Shown here: piece by piece, positions 33,985 to 46,350 of the stretch
How the letters are laid out: each line of letters opens with the position of its first letter
How positions within the stretch are numbered: position 1 is the stretch's first letter
Program-made: the position numbers and the translations under genes
Assembly: GCA_021234155.1 (NCBI GenBank)
Contig: JAJEKV010000005.1
Location: forward strand, 14,295,257 to 14,359,256
Length of the DNA: 64,000 nt
Origin: Isoetes taiwanensis
Taxonomy: Eukaryota; Streptophyta; Lycopodiopsida; Isoetales; Isoetaceae
Direction of reading: 5' to 3'
The notes under the pieces: model-generated
The model's database searches: none
Told to the model about the DNA's origin: nothing
What the model saw: the letters and a program-made list of their open reading frames with translations, nothing else

Positions 33985-35895
33985 TTGAATTGAACTGAAT
34001 CGAATGTTTTTATCGTCCATGGAGACCAATCGGCCTATGGGACCCAATACAAGAGCGCAACAGGCGTTGTTTTCGAGGGAAAAACCATGGCAACAATAAG
34101 ACTGCTGAAAAGCTGTACAAATATATATTTATGTACATGATCAAGTATTTTGTGCTCATCAAGTGGTTGTCCGGGGGCATATTTGAGCCCTCAGATCCAT
34201 TATCTCCTGAATGTATGCTCCTAGTGATGATCGCACCGAAGCCGTACTCAATATCATGCATAGCGGCTCATCGGGCCTGACTAGCATAGCATACCCGGAT
34301 CTGATCATATGTTGGGCAGCTCTAAAAAGTATGACATTCATCCTCAATGGCTCCTATCTGGCAGCACTGACAAAGCATGTCTTGGCGTGGCTCCCTCATC
34401 CACATGCCTGTCTCAATTCGGAGATGGTGGGCACCTGTGCAAATGAGGCGATGAGCTGGCGCTTTTATATGGGCAGATGTGGATGCAGGTAGCGTTGTGG
34501 GCCATGGTCTAGTGTGGAGTTTATGTGTTGCTTGTAATGTGCCATTTTGACCTACTCCAGAGCCCTAGGGTCCCAAAGCTTGCGAGGAAACAAGTGTCAA
34601 GGTAATGCTATTGCGATCGGCCTTCGTGTCCACCTGTATGCACATGTGCTCCTGCATCCATCTGGCTAGCTACTGAGCTCTCTTGTCCTTCCAACAAGGC
34701 CTTGAGCAACTATGGTCTCATTGCCATGGTGTAAGCCAAGTTCGGAAGATGGGCATCGTCTATATTGCCAAACTTCTAGAAATAGATGATGTGTCTATCA
34801 AGGGCTGCCCTCTGAAGAGGTAAGAATCCTATCTCCTGTAGTAGTATTTAATATGGGACCGTAGATTTCACTCCAAGTGCTTGTGCTAAGAAGGCCTTCT
34901 GCACCTATTCTAAGTCATCCAAGTCGCAGGGAACACCATGGGGCTCCAGACCTCGACCCTATACAAAAGAACAGGCCCTACCAATACTTTGAACAGACAT
35001 GATTAGATGGCCCCAGTCATAGAGCTCTGCCATGTGGCTGTTGTTCTACATTGCATAAAGCGTTTTCCAGCCTGTCATCACCTGCAATTGGATGGATATG
35101 TCCCAACACAGCATGGAAGGAAACTTCACTCCTAAATACTTGTAGGTGGACATCACCTCCACAATTTGCCCCCAGTAGGTGAATGAAGGGGGGCCTTGGG
35201 TGGCGTGAGGATCAAATGAGGACCACCTTAGTCTTAGTCAGATTGGCGCACATATCTGTGGCCTGGCAGAATGCATTCAGGGCATCTAGGTGAGACTGCC
35301 TCCGGAGTGTGGGCTAGGAGGTCGACATCATCTACATATATGAGTTGCGTGATGATATGATGCAAAAGTTAGGTCCTGCCATCTCTACTATTAGCGAGCC
35401 AAGTTTTCAACTGGTCAATGTAGAGGCCAAATAGTGTTGGCGAGAGAGGGTATCCCTGGCGGACCCCAATACTGCTGGTGAATGGTTGTCGTCAGTTGCA
35501 TTTGGCCAGAGCAGCTCTCATATAGCCTATACACTGCATTTTGCACACCTACAGGGGTCCCCTGTTGGCATAATCTTGCCCACAGCTTTTCCGGAGGCAC
35601 AGTGTCAAAAGCCTTCGCGAAGTCAACGAAGCAACAATACAGGTCATATCGGCGGTTCCTGTTGTCTTCAACCAAGATTCTCAATGTGAAGGTATGGATA
35701 ATGGTTGAGTGATGAGTTCTAAAGCCTGTTTGCATGAGGGCCCGCACATCTGCTGCCTCTGGGCATCTAGTCAACCGCTGCTCGAGAATGCTAGCTAGTA
35801 GCTTTGCAAACATTGAACTGACCACGACTGTCCAGTAGTTGGCTGGACTGTGTGGCTACCTTGTAAATGAGAAGAAGCCAGCTTGTGGAATGGAC
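33985..35895 (-). mobile_element. LINE, 5'-truncated, copy B
   Basis: The minus strand runs from the RT to the 3' end. An open piece at 35825-35415 holds SSMFAKLLASILEQRLTRCP, TGFRTHHSTIIHTFTLRILV and YCCFVDFAKAFDTVPPEKLW, standard LINE RT blocks. A frameshift near 35460 is followed, in the next frame, by GVRQGYPLSPTLFGLYIDQL and then YVDDVDLLA (35340-35314), the catalytic box. Near 34380-34330 a C-terminal zinc-type motif LCQCCQIGAIEDECHTF is visible, typical of LINE tails in plants and algae. The 5' end is cut at about 35895. The 3' end lies near 33985 with a loose aattgaattgaactg tail on the plus strand. Confidence 0.88.
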
Positions 35896-35899
35896 ATGG

Positions 35900-37320
35900 A
35901 TGTGACGTTCCCATATACTATATGCTATAAATATGTATAATGGATGACATCCTGGTTCAAGAAATATCGAAGTTTAATAGCATTTGTTCGGCCAAATTTG
36001 AAATTTAGCAGGACAACATAGAATTAGCAGGAAATTTTCCTGCTCTAAAATGGGGGTTTCTCTTCGTAGTTCTTAGGAAGTAGCTGGTTAGAATTCTAGA
36101 TTAACAGGTAAGTTTTAGATTAACAAGTAAGTTTAGAACTTGTAGGAAATTTTCCTTCCCACTCCAAACAAATTTCCGAACTAAGAATGCGACGTCACCA
36201 TATTAATTAATGGGTATTGATTAATTATGTATAGATGTATGACTAATTTATATTTATGTTAATAAATAGCTATCTTAATTATCCCTTTGGGGAGGAGGGA
36301 GGATAGGCACCACTTGGTCTAAATCAATCGGCTAATGAAAACTTGCTATAAATAGCCTTGCCAACCTAGGATTGTCATAAATCCTAATCGACTTAGGAAT
36401 TCTACCCTAACCTAAAGAGCACTAGCAACCACCTAGCAACCAAGGAAGATGGAGATGCATGTGACAATGGATCGAGCCAAAAAGCAATATGATAGCTAGA
36501 TAGATTGATTGATTAATGAATAGGGCTGAAGCTTGTATGAGTAGAGGGGCGTTAGGTGGTCGTGTTCATTCTCAATTATATTGTACATAGAGATCTAGAA
36601 GCATATAGATATACTTGATGTTTCTAGCTAGATTCCCTATAAATCCCATTGAATGCAACGCATTTGCACAAGAGCCCACAACCTATGGATGATGTGTTGT
36701 GACTGAGCACTATATAGCAGGGGACATTAGAATAAGGTGTAGGGCCTTCTTTGAAACAATGCCTCTTGAGCTCCTTATAACAAATTGGACTTATAATCTA
36801 ATCACTACTGGCGTAAGTAGGGTATGGGTCGACACCTCTTGAGTTGATGATCTACCCATGGGCCTTGCTAAGACTTTTATCTCATTATACCTTTACAAGA
36901 AAATAACTTGATATAATTTGCAACCTAGAGTTTAGTCAGGTGTATTAACCTTAGGCCTAGACTATGTTACATTGTTCCACATCAACTATGAGCTAAAAAA
37001 GACAAACTTTCTAAATATCAAATGATGAGTGTGTTCCAACATAAAATTTTCCTTCATTTTCTTTTCCTTAAGATTATTTACAAATCATTGCATTTTGAAG
37101 TTCTTGTTCACAATTGTTTTGAAGATAAGTTGTAGGTTTTGTTTGCATATGAATGGGGGCATATTTGAAATCAAAGTTATGAGATAAATAAAATTGGTAT
37201 TTTTAGCCTTTAGATTCATAGGGACATTCAGCGAACTGGGCTTATAGTCTGTCGCTACGTGTGGGCAGGATATGAGTCTGGCATTTCCTGAGTCGATGAT
37301 CTAGCCAGGGTTCTTTGCTT
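35900..37320. other. Non-coding, with a short direct repeat
   Basis: No gene is recognised. About 36725-36870 and 37215-37320 share a related sequence (gggacatt..., then a gagtygatgatctasccagg stretch), a diverged direct repeat about 450-490 bp apart. The intervening part is AT-rich. Confidence 0.4.
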
Positions 37321-37323
37321 TGA

Positions 37324-38030
37324 GGTGTGACAACCATATAAATACCATTGGTATATGTAGGCTTGTGATGGAAGGTTTAATCAGGTAAGGATGTGCGTCG
37401 TTACGATCCTCTAGTTTACCGATGTTCCATTGTACTCGTGGACGACAATATTCCTACTCCATCGGTTCAGGGAGTTGTAACCTGGACTGGTACCTCAGGC
37501 TGATACCTAGAGATCAGATCTTCGAAAGTTTACAATGACGGCCCAACAAGTTTCAACCTATTGTGAGATGACCATGCCCAACAAGTTTCAGCTTATTTTG
37601 ACAATCATACATGTATTATACTTATACGTACAAAAATAGTCGTCACATAGATGTAAGCCATGGCTCTTTATTGGGGGGTGTGGCGACCATATAAGTATCA
37701 TAGGTATATGTAGGCTTGTGGTGGGGGGTTTAGTCGGGTAAGGACGATTGTCGCCACGATCCTCTAGTTCATCCACAGTTCCTTGATACTGGAAGTGGAC
37801 AACACTGTCTTGTTCCTACCCCATCGGACCAGGGAGTTGTAACCTGGAATGGTACCTTAGGCTGATACCAAAAGATCACATCTTATGAAGATCACATCAT
37901 GCCCAACAAGTTTTAGTTTATTTTAATGACCATACACGTATTATACTTTCAAAAAGATAATCGTCACACAAATGCGAAAGGTGATAGAATGAGGCAAGGT
38001 TCGGACTTGCAACTTTCTAGATGCAAGACA
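37324..38030. repeat. Two tandem units of about 353 bp
   Basis: Unit 1 begins near 37326 with tgtgacaaccatataaatac and unit 2 near 37679 with tgtggcgaccatataagtat. Both continue with ggtatatgtaggcttgtg, cctctagtt and gggagttgtaacctgga-type words, and contain a catac-tgtattatac segment. The TGTGRC start and the recurrence at 39479 suggest these are termini of a non-autonomous LTR-type or SINE-like family. Confidence 0.65.
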
Positions 38031-38480
38031 TATAGCTTTGCTAACTAGGCTACCTCCCTTTTTTAGGAATCCTCTTCATCTTCTTCGGAGGCTATCATAC
38101 ATTCCAAAACGCATGGATGTGTGACATTTTGCACAATCACGTCCCTTGGAGTGCGTCATCCAGATCGCCGGTCTAAAAGTCAACACCTATATTTAGAGGC
38201 GCCTCATTCTTGTTGAACCATTCTAATTGAACATCAGTTATGAGCTTTTCTTATGCCCAGCTCTTGCTTCTACTCATGTTCTTGTTCACCGCGCATTAGC
38301 CTTGCCTCGTTCTTGTGTTTTTGCTCTTGACCTTGTAGATGGTCTCGAGCCTTCTTGTTCACGTGTTCTTGATTTTCTCTTCGGGACATTGTACATATTA
38401 TTCTTGTTATCGTGCATTGATTCCAATTTATATAGATGTTTCTCTTGTACTTTCTTGTATTCAACCTGTAGATTCATGAC
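37918..38480. repeat. Direct repeat R, copy 1, with tRNA-like A/B boxes
   Basis: This matches 39479-40050 over its length, including gaggcaaggtt, gatggtctcgagccttcttgtt and tgagcttytctt. On the minus strand, near 38055-37995, gtagcctagttagcaaagc resembles a Pol III box A and gcaagtccgaacc a box B. No intact cloverleaf and no open frame is found. It is a candidate SINE or the LTR of a non-autonomous element. Confidence 0.6.
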
Positions 38481-39478
38481 AATTTGAACCGGGATCCTTA
38501 TTTGGTTCGAGCCAGTCCGAGAATTTTCTTCCATCCTGGAGAATTACCTAGGGCGAGTATGCAAGAGGTAAAAAAGATTACTGCATCGTTCTATCCGTGC
38601 TATCCCGAGTTGAAGAGGAATGAGGAGCAACTTGATGAGGGGCAGCAACAACGACAGTTGGATAGCCAATTATCAGCTTCACTTCTAGTTTAGGATTCCA
38701 TCCAGGTTCTAGTTTTTGTTCTAGAACCAGTTCGAGTTCTTGATCTAGTCAGAAGTTCCTAACCTATTTGATGTTACTGAGACCATGCTTTCCACTTTGC
38801 TTGCTCGGTCTTGGTTTCAAGCTTGAGCTTAGATTGTATCTCCCCTATGCAATTGTGTTTTGTATATTATACTCCTACTTATGATCTTGACTAGTCTGCT
38901 CCTGACTTAGTTTCTTGTCAAGCTCCTTCTTTTGCACCTACATCTATTCCTATTATTCTTGCTCTAGCTCCAGTACCTATCGAAGCTTCAATTTCGGCTC
39001 CTTTCCTAGTTCTATATTTGCCCTACATCAAGGCTTTATCTCAGTCACTCTTAACCTTTTTCCTATTATTGTAACTCTTCCAAATTTATTCTAGTTTCTA
39101 AGCTAGTTTTGATATTTGACTATTTTTTGCTTTTGTTGTATCTCCAATAATGCATTTTTTCACTTTAATTTGTTCAAAATCCCATTCATGTTTATCAAGC
39201 TCTAGCCTCATCCTTAAACTCAATTCTTATTCTTGACTATATTTTATGCTTTTCATCCTACTCTGCTGATGATATTAGAACACCCTCTATTCATTTTGAT
39301 AATACCATGATGGTCTGCTATGGGATTTCTTGTCGAAAGGGAAAATCCAGTTGTGACAACCACGTAGAAGTTTGTGATTATACATAAAATCATGAGATCG
39401 TGGTTGTACATGTACCTTCAGTGGAGATTAAGAAAAAGAGGAGGACTTCAAACTCATCGTCCATAGGAGGTGGATGGT

Positions 39479-40050
39479 GTGACGACCATACGGCTATTAT
39501 ACTTGTACGTATGAAGATGGTCGTCGCACATATGCAAAAGGTATTGCATGAGGCAAGGTTTCAATTCACAACTTTCTAGTTGCAAGCCATACACTTTTGC
39601 CAATTAAACTACCTACATTTCTTGAAGATATCCTCTTGCACCTTCCGCATATGCATAGCTATTTCCAAGAGGTTTCAAGACATTCCAAAACTTACATGTA
39701 TGTAACACTTGTCGTGATCACATCCATTGGAGTGCCCAATCCAGAAAATCAGTCTGGAAGTCAATACTTATATATATAGGCACCTCATTCTTGTCAAACC
39801 ATTCTGATTCAATACCAATTATGAGCTTCTCTTGTCCCTAGCTCTTGCTTTTGCTCATATTCTTGCTCCTGCCTTAGTCTCGCCCATTTTCTTGTATTCT
39901 TGCTCTTAACATTATAGATGGTCTCGAGCCTTCTTGTTCATGGTTTCTCTTGCTTTTCCCTTCGGGCCAATCTATATATTTTTTTTGTTATAGTACATTG
40001 CTTCAGTTTATATATGTATTTTTGCTTTTTTCTTGTATCTAGCTCGTAGG
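39479..40050. repeat. Direct repeat R, copy 2
   Basis: This is the second copy of the repeat at 37918, about 1.56 kb downstream in the same orientation. It begins tgtgacgaccatac, and atggtcgtcgcaca follows 21 bases later, forming a 12-base inverted repeat. The tRNA-like boxes are also present near 39625-39555 but more decayed. Between the copies (38480-39478) no retroelement protein is recognised, so if these are LTRs the element was non-autonomous. Confidence 0.6.
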
Positions 40051-41994
40051 CTTTATCACCAAAAATGTGCACATGAGGGGCAAATGGAGTGGGCAACTCT
40101 AGCCAATGTTCCATGTCAGCCATATCATGATTCCACCTATTGATATCTGGAGGCCTTGGCAGGAACCCTTATAAATGATGCGTTATTTATAGTTCATGAT
40201 TATATTCACCACTTCTGCAGTACATGTTATTCCAGAGGAGGCATAGGCAAATGACACCCTTGTGTCCTTCGTTCGGACCTTGTGCATCACAAGTAGTGGG
40301 GGTTAGGTGAAGGGCCTTTTTGGATAATAGTTATCATGTTAAAAGGGAATTTCATGTATTCTATACGATAAAAGCAACATATGTCATATACATTCTACGG
40401 GCGTCACAATAAAGCCACCCATTCTAGCACTGATCTATTCTATTGTGCAAGAATGCACACCCAGTTGACACATTGCGTTGTGGAATGGACCTGGTTCCAC
40501 CCATCTGCTCATCTCAGCTCCATTGGAAGTCAGTTGCCCCTCTTAGGGTTCTCTACTTCTCAGGCCATTGGAATGGGATCACCAATTTTGGAAGGGCGTC
40601 CCATGCCCATTTTGCATAACAACTTTACTCACTTTTTAACTAAACAAGGTTGGCTCTAATAGGAAACTAGCACTGCAATGAATCTACATATTACACTTTT
40701 AACTGTGCAATTTATAGGTAAATTGGGTAATATACTTGGAAGAAAAAGAATATTCTAAACATTCACTAGAGCAAGATACATACATTATAGACCAACATTG
40801 TTCTGTAGGTTCTAATGCCATGTCCTCATAATGATTGGAATTTGAAATCATATAGAACTTAGGCGGCCCGAACCAACCCATCGACCAACCACCTCAATAA
40901 TTAGACTACCCTATTCACATACCAACTAACACTCAATCAATGGAGCACAAACTAGTGGCTATTTTATACCATGCATATTTTTGTTTAGATTCATAGTTAA
41001 TCACTACAAATCACATAGACAATGAAGTTTGAATAATTGCGAGTAGAGCACAAAACCACTTACAATTCACGGTTTACATGCACGTGCATGCATGCAAGTC
41101 GGCCCTATTTGGCCATGTGCAAAACATCAAGTTCCTAACGCTCCTCAAAAAATGGATAGCAACTTTTCATGACGTCGGCGGCACGACGACAGCATGTAAA
41201 TCGCCCTTAATGATTTGATGGATATTAAGGACAAATAGACAGACCCAAATATAGTAATTTTGGGTATTAAAATATGATCTAACAAAGTTTAAAGAATAGC
41301 ATGATAGAGCACAAAACCACATATAATGATTTGATTAATACCAATGACAAATAGGCAAGACCAAAAATAGTAAATTTGGGTATTAAAATATGATCCTATC
41401 TCACAACGACACAGGCTTGAACAACTTAGGTAGTTGAATTACAACGCATTGCTAGCTCACTTTTGACTCACAACTTCCAATTAAGATCTATATTCAAGAA
41501 CCCAAAATGAACTTTATATAGAAATTGAATACTCAAAGTGGGATTACAGCCCCTACTAAAAAGTCCTTTTTTTGTTATGTATTTCTAGTAATTAACTTGT
41601 TAGATCTTTAACGCAGGTTATCCAACTACTTGAAGTTTATGGCTACTTGAACTCTATTTCACAAGTTCAGCTCCATCTAGAGATAGAGGTGAAATAAATA
41701 CAAAACTTCCCATGAGATTTAAGGTTATGCCCTGCTGTAAATTCAAAAGTTGACCTTTTTCTAGTTCCATATCTGTGTTAGTTATCATGAAAACAATAAT
41801 TGATATTCCTAGTTTACCATGTGCATACTTGCCTACAACATCCAAGTATGGATGATTATTATGCAGAAACAGAATGAACGAGATTGCCCCATTCTGTTAT
41901 GCCCTTGCTTGGCAAGCAGAAGAAATGCACTGGCTTACCACTTGCAATAGCTTCTGAAAATAATTTGTGATCTTGCATAAGCATATGAGGCTCG
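40051..41994. other. Non-coding stretch with a local duplication
   Basis: No gene is recognised. Within it, 41209-41283 and about 41322-41397 are diverged copies of one sequence (tgatttgat, gacaaatag, ttgggtattaaaatatgatc), about 113-116 bp apart. The last few hundred bases are the 3' flank of the minus-strand PPR gene. Confidence 0.45.
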
Positions 41995-43827
41995 CTATTG
42001 CTTTAAGGAGTCTCGAAGGATATTGTAGATTTCAGCATTGGGTTTAAGGCCATGCTGCATCATTTCCTCAAAAAGATGATAAGCATCATCAACCTTCTTC
42101 AACTCACATAGCAAAGATATAAGAGCAGCATAGGTACTAGCATCAGGAATAAATTCTTTTTCTTTGAGCAATTGCAATGCTTTTTCTGCTTCGCGTGCTT
42201 TACAAAGACCAGAGATAAGAGTGTCATACGTCATGGCATTTGGAAGACATTTCATTTCCATCATGAGTTCAAGGAGCTCAAGAGCTTTATCAGCCTTCTT
42301 AATGTTGCAGAGTCCATCAATTAGGACATTGAAAGTCGTCACATCTGGAACACAGCCCCTTTCAATCATATCTTCTAGCAGTGGATATGCCGTGTCCAAT
42401 TGTCCTGCCTTGCAAAGTCCTCTAATAATGCTATTATATGCCATCACATCTGGAACATGACCCTTTAAGTGATGATGTCTTCAAGGCGTGCAAAAAAGCT
42501 TCCTTTAGTTTTCCCAGCTTGCAAAGCCCACAGACCATACTATTGTATGTTTCGATATTTGGCACTAAACCCCTAGACAGCATTGCATCAAAGAGGTGAT
42601 ATGCCTCATCAATCTTCTCAATCTGGCAAAAACCTTCAATCAGGCTACTATATGTCACAAGATCTGGAATGCAACCTCTTTTCACCATCTTCTGGAAAAG
42701 TTCTTGTGCTTCTATGACTCTCCCTTCCTTGCAAAAACCAGAGATTAGCAAGCTGTGTGTGACTGTACTTGGGGGATAATCCTTTGTTACCATCTCTTCC
42801 AAGTATTTATAAGCATCATCCAAATTTACCAGCTTTGCACAGCTGCAAGGAAAGCATTATAAGTAAAAACATTAGGACTATACCCTTTACTTATCATCAG
42901 GTTGAAGAGATATTGAGCATGTTCCAGCTTATCTGCATTACACAGGCCAGTAATAAGAACATTGTAAGTCATATTATCTGGAGTGCATCCCTTCCCCTCC
43001 ATGCTCTTGTACAGCCAATATGCATCATTCGGCTTCCCGCTTTGAAAAAGACCATCAATAAGTGTAGTGTATATCTGAGTACTGGGTTGATGCAGCTCGA
43101 GCGCACGTTTAAATTGATCAAAAGCCTCTACTAATTTTCCCGACTTAGAAAGCCCATCAATTAACATAGTGTACAAAATGATGTCTGGAACAAGGCCGCA
43201 TTTTTCCATCTGTTTGAACAAAGCCTGGGCAATTTCAAGACTACCTCCTTTACAAAGTCCACGTATAACAACATTCCAGGAAAATTCATTTGGCACGAAT
43301 GCTCCCTGCAGTCCCTCTTTAAAAAGCTCATAGGCTTGCTTATGCTTGCCTGCCTTGACATAAACTTCCATCATGCAATTATATGTGAATGTAGTATGAA
43401 CAAAACCAATCTCACCTGATGCCCACTCAAACAATGCATAAGCAGAATCTGGATCGGCCATAGACCGCAATGCCTTGCCAAGACTATTGGGGTCTAGTTT
43501 TTCCCGACACTCTTTCATGGCATCTTCCATGCTTAATCTTGCCTGCTGTGCACCAACGTTCGCACCAAATCTGTTGGGCTGTCGCCCAAGCATATTTCTA
43601 GCTCTGTTTTGAAAGCCCACAGAAGGATTGATGCTGCTAGGCTCCTGCCCAGGCATGCTACTAAAATACCTGCCCAAATTGCCATCCTTTGCTGGATCCC
43701 TAAAAAAATCCTGGCATTCTTCAAATCCGTTCCTTCCGTCATTTGCAAGCCCAAAGAGGGCATAACCGCTCCTATAAAGCTTAATCAAGCTGCCGGATTG
43801 CACCTTTTTTCTTAGCTGACCTTTCAT
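41995..43827 (-). CDS. P-class pentatricopeptide repeat protein, frame broken twice
   Basis: The minus strand encodes one PPR protein of about 610 residues spread over three frames: 43827-42826, 42823-42434 and 42447-41995. After an N-terminal region without repeats (residues 1 to about 135) come about 13 consecutive 35-residue P motifs, such as TYNVLITGLCNADKLEHAQY, TYSSLIEGFCQIEKIDEAYH, TFNVLIDGLCNIKKADKALE and TYAALISLLCELKKVDDAYH. They end at LRDSLKQ. P-class proteins bind organellar transcripts and affect processing, stability or translation. Breaks: around 42820-42850 a missing base (LCKAGK leaves frame) and an extra T lie about 25 bases apart, and at 42467-42497 there is a second closely spaced pair beside a six-base T run. 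Each pair puts the repeat back in phase and PPR consensus is intact on both sides, so either these are base-call errors at homopolymers or the gene died recently. Confidence 0.88.
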
Positions 43828-45229
43828 CCTACTGCCAGCAGAGTGATAGTGTTAGGGTTCTTGCCATCACCCTGTCATTGCCACGCAAGCATAGTCAACT
43901 GTTAAAACAAAACGGAAAAACTACAAAATGTTTTGAAGAATTTCCAAATACCTCTAAGTTTTTGTAATTTCCTGGAATGAGATACTCCTAAGTTTTGATA
44001 AATTTCTGAAATGCCCTTGGCCCAACATACAAAGTATTTTGTGTTTTTGAAAATTAATCAAATGCCCTTAAGATTTACATAATTTTCCGAATGCATTTTT
44101 TTTTTTTTTTTTTGTTAATTTCTCAAACGCCCTTAGACCCATAAAATGACATTTTTCCAAATTTTTAATGTTTCAAAATGTACTAAACACCCTTAAGATT
44201 TAATAAAATAAATCAAATGCCCATATGATGTCATCCCACTTGGCTGCAAATTCGTGTGAGAGCAGATCCTTGAGGAGCAAATTATTGAGAACAAAACAGT
44301 TGGAACAGATTGATGAGCGCAAAATGATGCACATTCTTAAGAGCAAAATTGATGGACGGAAAGCAGTTCGGTGCCTTCTTTTGAGGAAAATGTGAATATA
44401 AATAAGGTTTTCACCAAAAAAACACTATCAAAATCCGTTAAAGATAGGCATTAGTAAAATCTGAATAACGAAAGGGCATTTGGTGAAGCTTCAAATTCTA
44501 ACAAAGAGATATATGCTGACCAAGGGCCATTTAAAGATATTATAAAAAACAGTGATATCTGGTGAATTTCATCAGAATATAAGGGTATTTTGTAGTTTTT
44601 TCCCTTCATTTAAACTGGACAAGCTTCTTTAAATCGTTATTTGAAACACTATAATCACTTATCTTACCATGGTGCCAACGCTGTCGAGATACTTTAACGA
44701 GCTCTTCCTTATGTGCAAGTTTGTGCTTCTTACTTTTATTGGCTTTTGACTCGTCGTTCACAATGGACACCACAATATGGGTCCTTCGCGACAAAGATGC
44801 TAGGTTGCATACATGATATGTTAGATTTGTCCATGATCAAAATACTGCCACACCTTTTCCAGACCACCACCTGGTCTCATTTGTTCACTGAAAATGTAAG
44901 AACCATGCAAGAACCCGTACTTTATCCTCTTCGTAATGTCTATAGGTCCAGAAATGTCATCAAATATAGCATTCCCATCCATTATATACCTTATGTAATA
45001 GGGACAAGGAGGTTGTTAGTAGGGGAGTAACATGCTAAACATTAATATATTGGTCATTAACATGTAATGGTAGGACATCTACATTTGGGTAGTTTCACAT
45101 CTAGATTCTTAAAGCCTAGACCAACCCTAATTCTTAATCCCATTTTTGAGGCATATAAGTTTTACCGTTTCAAACCCTTTGGCCAAATACCTTGAGTTTG
45201 CAGGAGAGGAATTGAAGAAGGTTGTGAAG
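43828..45229. other. Upstream of the P-class PPR gene; AT-rich word repeat
   Basis: From about 43930 to 44230 the words aatttctgaaatgccctt, aattaatcaaatgccctt and aatttctcaaacgccctt recur at irregular 35-70 base spacing, with an 18-base T run at 44096-44113. A 62-codon minus-strand frame at 44794-44606 (rich in Lys and Glu, KHKLAHKEELVKVSRQRW) could be an exon of an unknown gene, but I see no splice partner. Nothing else is recognised. Confidence 0.4.
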
Positions 45230-45970
45230 AGTCGAACCGAATCAAGCTGAATTGAGTTTTATCGTCAGGGAGACTAAATTGCCTATGGGACCCAAAACAA
45301 ACAACAAAGAATAGCGGCCTATTATTCTCCAAGATTTATAAACCTTGTTGAAGGGATTTCAAGGGGAAAAATTTTTAGTAGTAATAGGCTTGCTAATAAA
45401 CTGTACAGTCGTACATGTACGTGTAAGGAATGATCAAGGGCATAAGTGAGCATGTAAGTCCAATATCTCCTGAATGTAAAATGTCAGTGCTCCCACAAAA
45501 ACTGTAGCGTCACTAACCCGTCATATCGTGTCTTGATATGTAAATGCTGGGCAGTGCTGGAGAGTGTGGCACTAATCTTCAATAGCCCCTAGCATTGGCA
45601 GACCCTGCTTTCGTGCTCTTCCCTGGGCCCATCACTTTGTCTCAATTCTGATGTGGTGTGCCTCTGTGTGAATGGAGGCAATCCCTCTATGTTTTGTATG
45701 GGTAAATGTGTTAATAGATACTGCTATGGCCTCTGACAAGCGTAGGATTAATCTGTTTTTTCTAATGTGATGTCTTTACCAACTCCAAAGCATTATAATC
45801 CCAAAGTGTACGTAGGAAACATGTGTCTAGATATTGTTTCAACCAATTGTGATGCTCGCTGTTATGAAATTTTATGCACCCCTATTCCTGTACATATCTA
45901 CAACACATACAAATATGCCTGCAACAAAATTAGGGATTCACCCTGTGTGCTTTGCTTTTACTCCATAGTT
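45230..45970 (-). mobile_element. LINE remnant, copy C
   Basis: This is colinear with the 3' part of copy B: the tail region gaattgagttttatcgtc and ggcctatgggaccca-type words (45250-45300 against 34000-34050), the region after tatctcctgaatgta (45468 against 34203), and tcccaaagtgtacg (45793 against 34570). It is on the minus strand and lacks the RT, so it is more heavily 5'-truncated than copy B. Confidence 0.72.
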
Positions 45971-46237
45971 GTGTACATGGAATTAGCCTACTAGACAAAC
46001 TACTAATTATAGTAAGTCACGTACCAAGATTGCAGCTTCTACACTTCTTTTTCAAGATTGTATATGCTATAAACCCAACATAGCCTACTTCTCAAATAAT
46101 GCACCAATTATTGTAATTCCAAAATGGCCCTTTCTGGAACCGAACCAATAAGAGTATATATATACAAGAATTTGGCCGTGAGCCCTGCTTTTGTCCCCTA
46201 CAAGTCGAACCCGAGTCGCGGCCGTCGGTCGCGGCCC

Positions 46238-46285
46238 ATGGTGTAGAGAGCATCGATCTTGAGGGATCGGTGCTCCATCTACACC
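46238..46285. repeat. Hairpin downstream of the Helitron helicase
   Basis: The plus strand reads tggtgtagagagcatcgatc, ttgag, then ggatcggtgctccatctacacca: imperfect arms of about 20 bases with a five-base loop. Helitrons carry a hairpin shortly before their 3' end. This one is longer than the usual 16-20 bp element, so the link is tentative. Confidence 0.55.
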
Positions 46286-46308
46286 ACAGGCATGAGATGG
46301 ATGGAGTG

Positions 46309-46335
46309 TTTTTTTTTTTTTTTTTTTTTTTTTTT
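46309..46335. repeat. 27-base T homopolymer
   Basis: A run of 27 T on the plus strand (A on the Helitron coding strand) starts 16 bases past the helicase stop codon (46351-46353). It also accounts for the lysine runs in the short frames here, which are not genes. Confidence 0.9.
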
Positions 46336-46350
46336 GGATACACACCTTGT

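Noticed and set aside
37995-38060. Possible tRNA gene
   Set aside because: A and B box-like words are present but no cloverleaf, anticodon stem or acceptor stem can be drawn; treated as part of a repeat.
44606-44794. Lys-rich minus-strand frame as a gene
   Set aside because: It looks exon-like in composition but has no recognisable family, splice partners or conserved neighbour; kept only as a remark.
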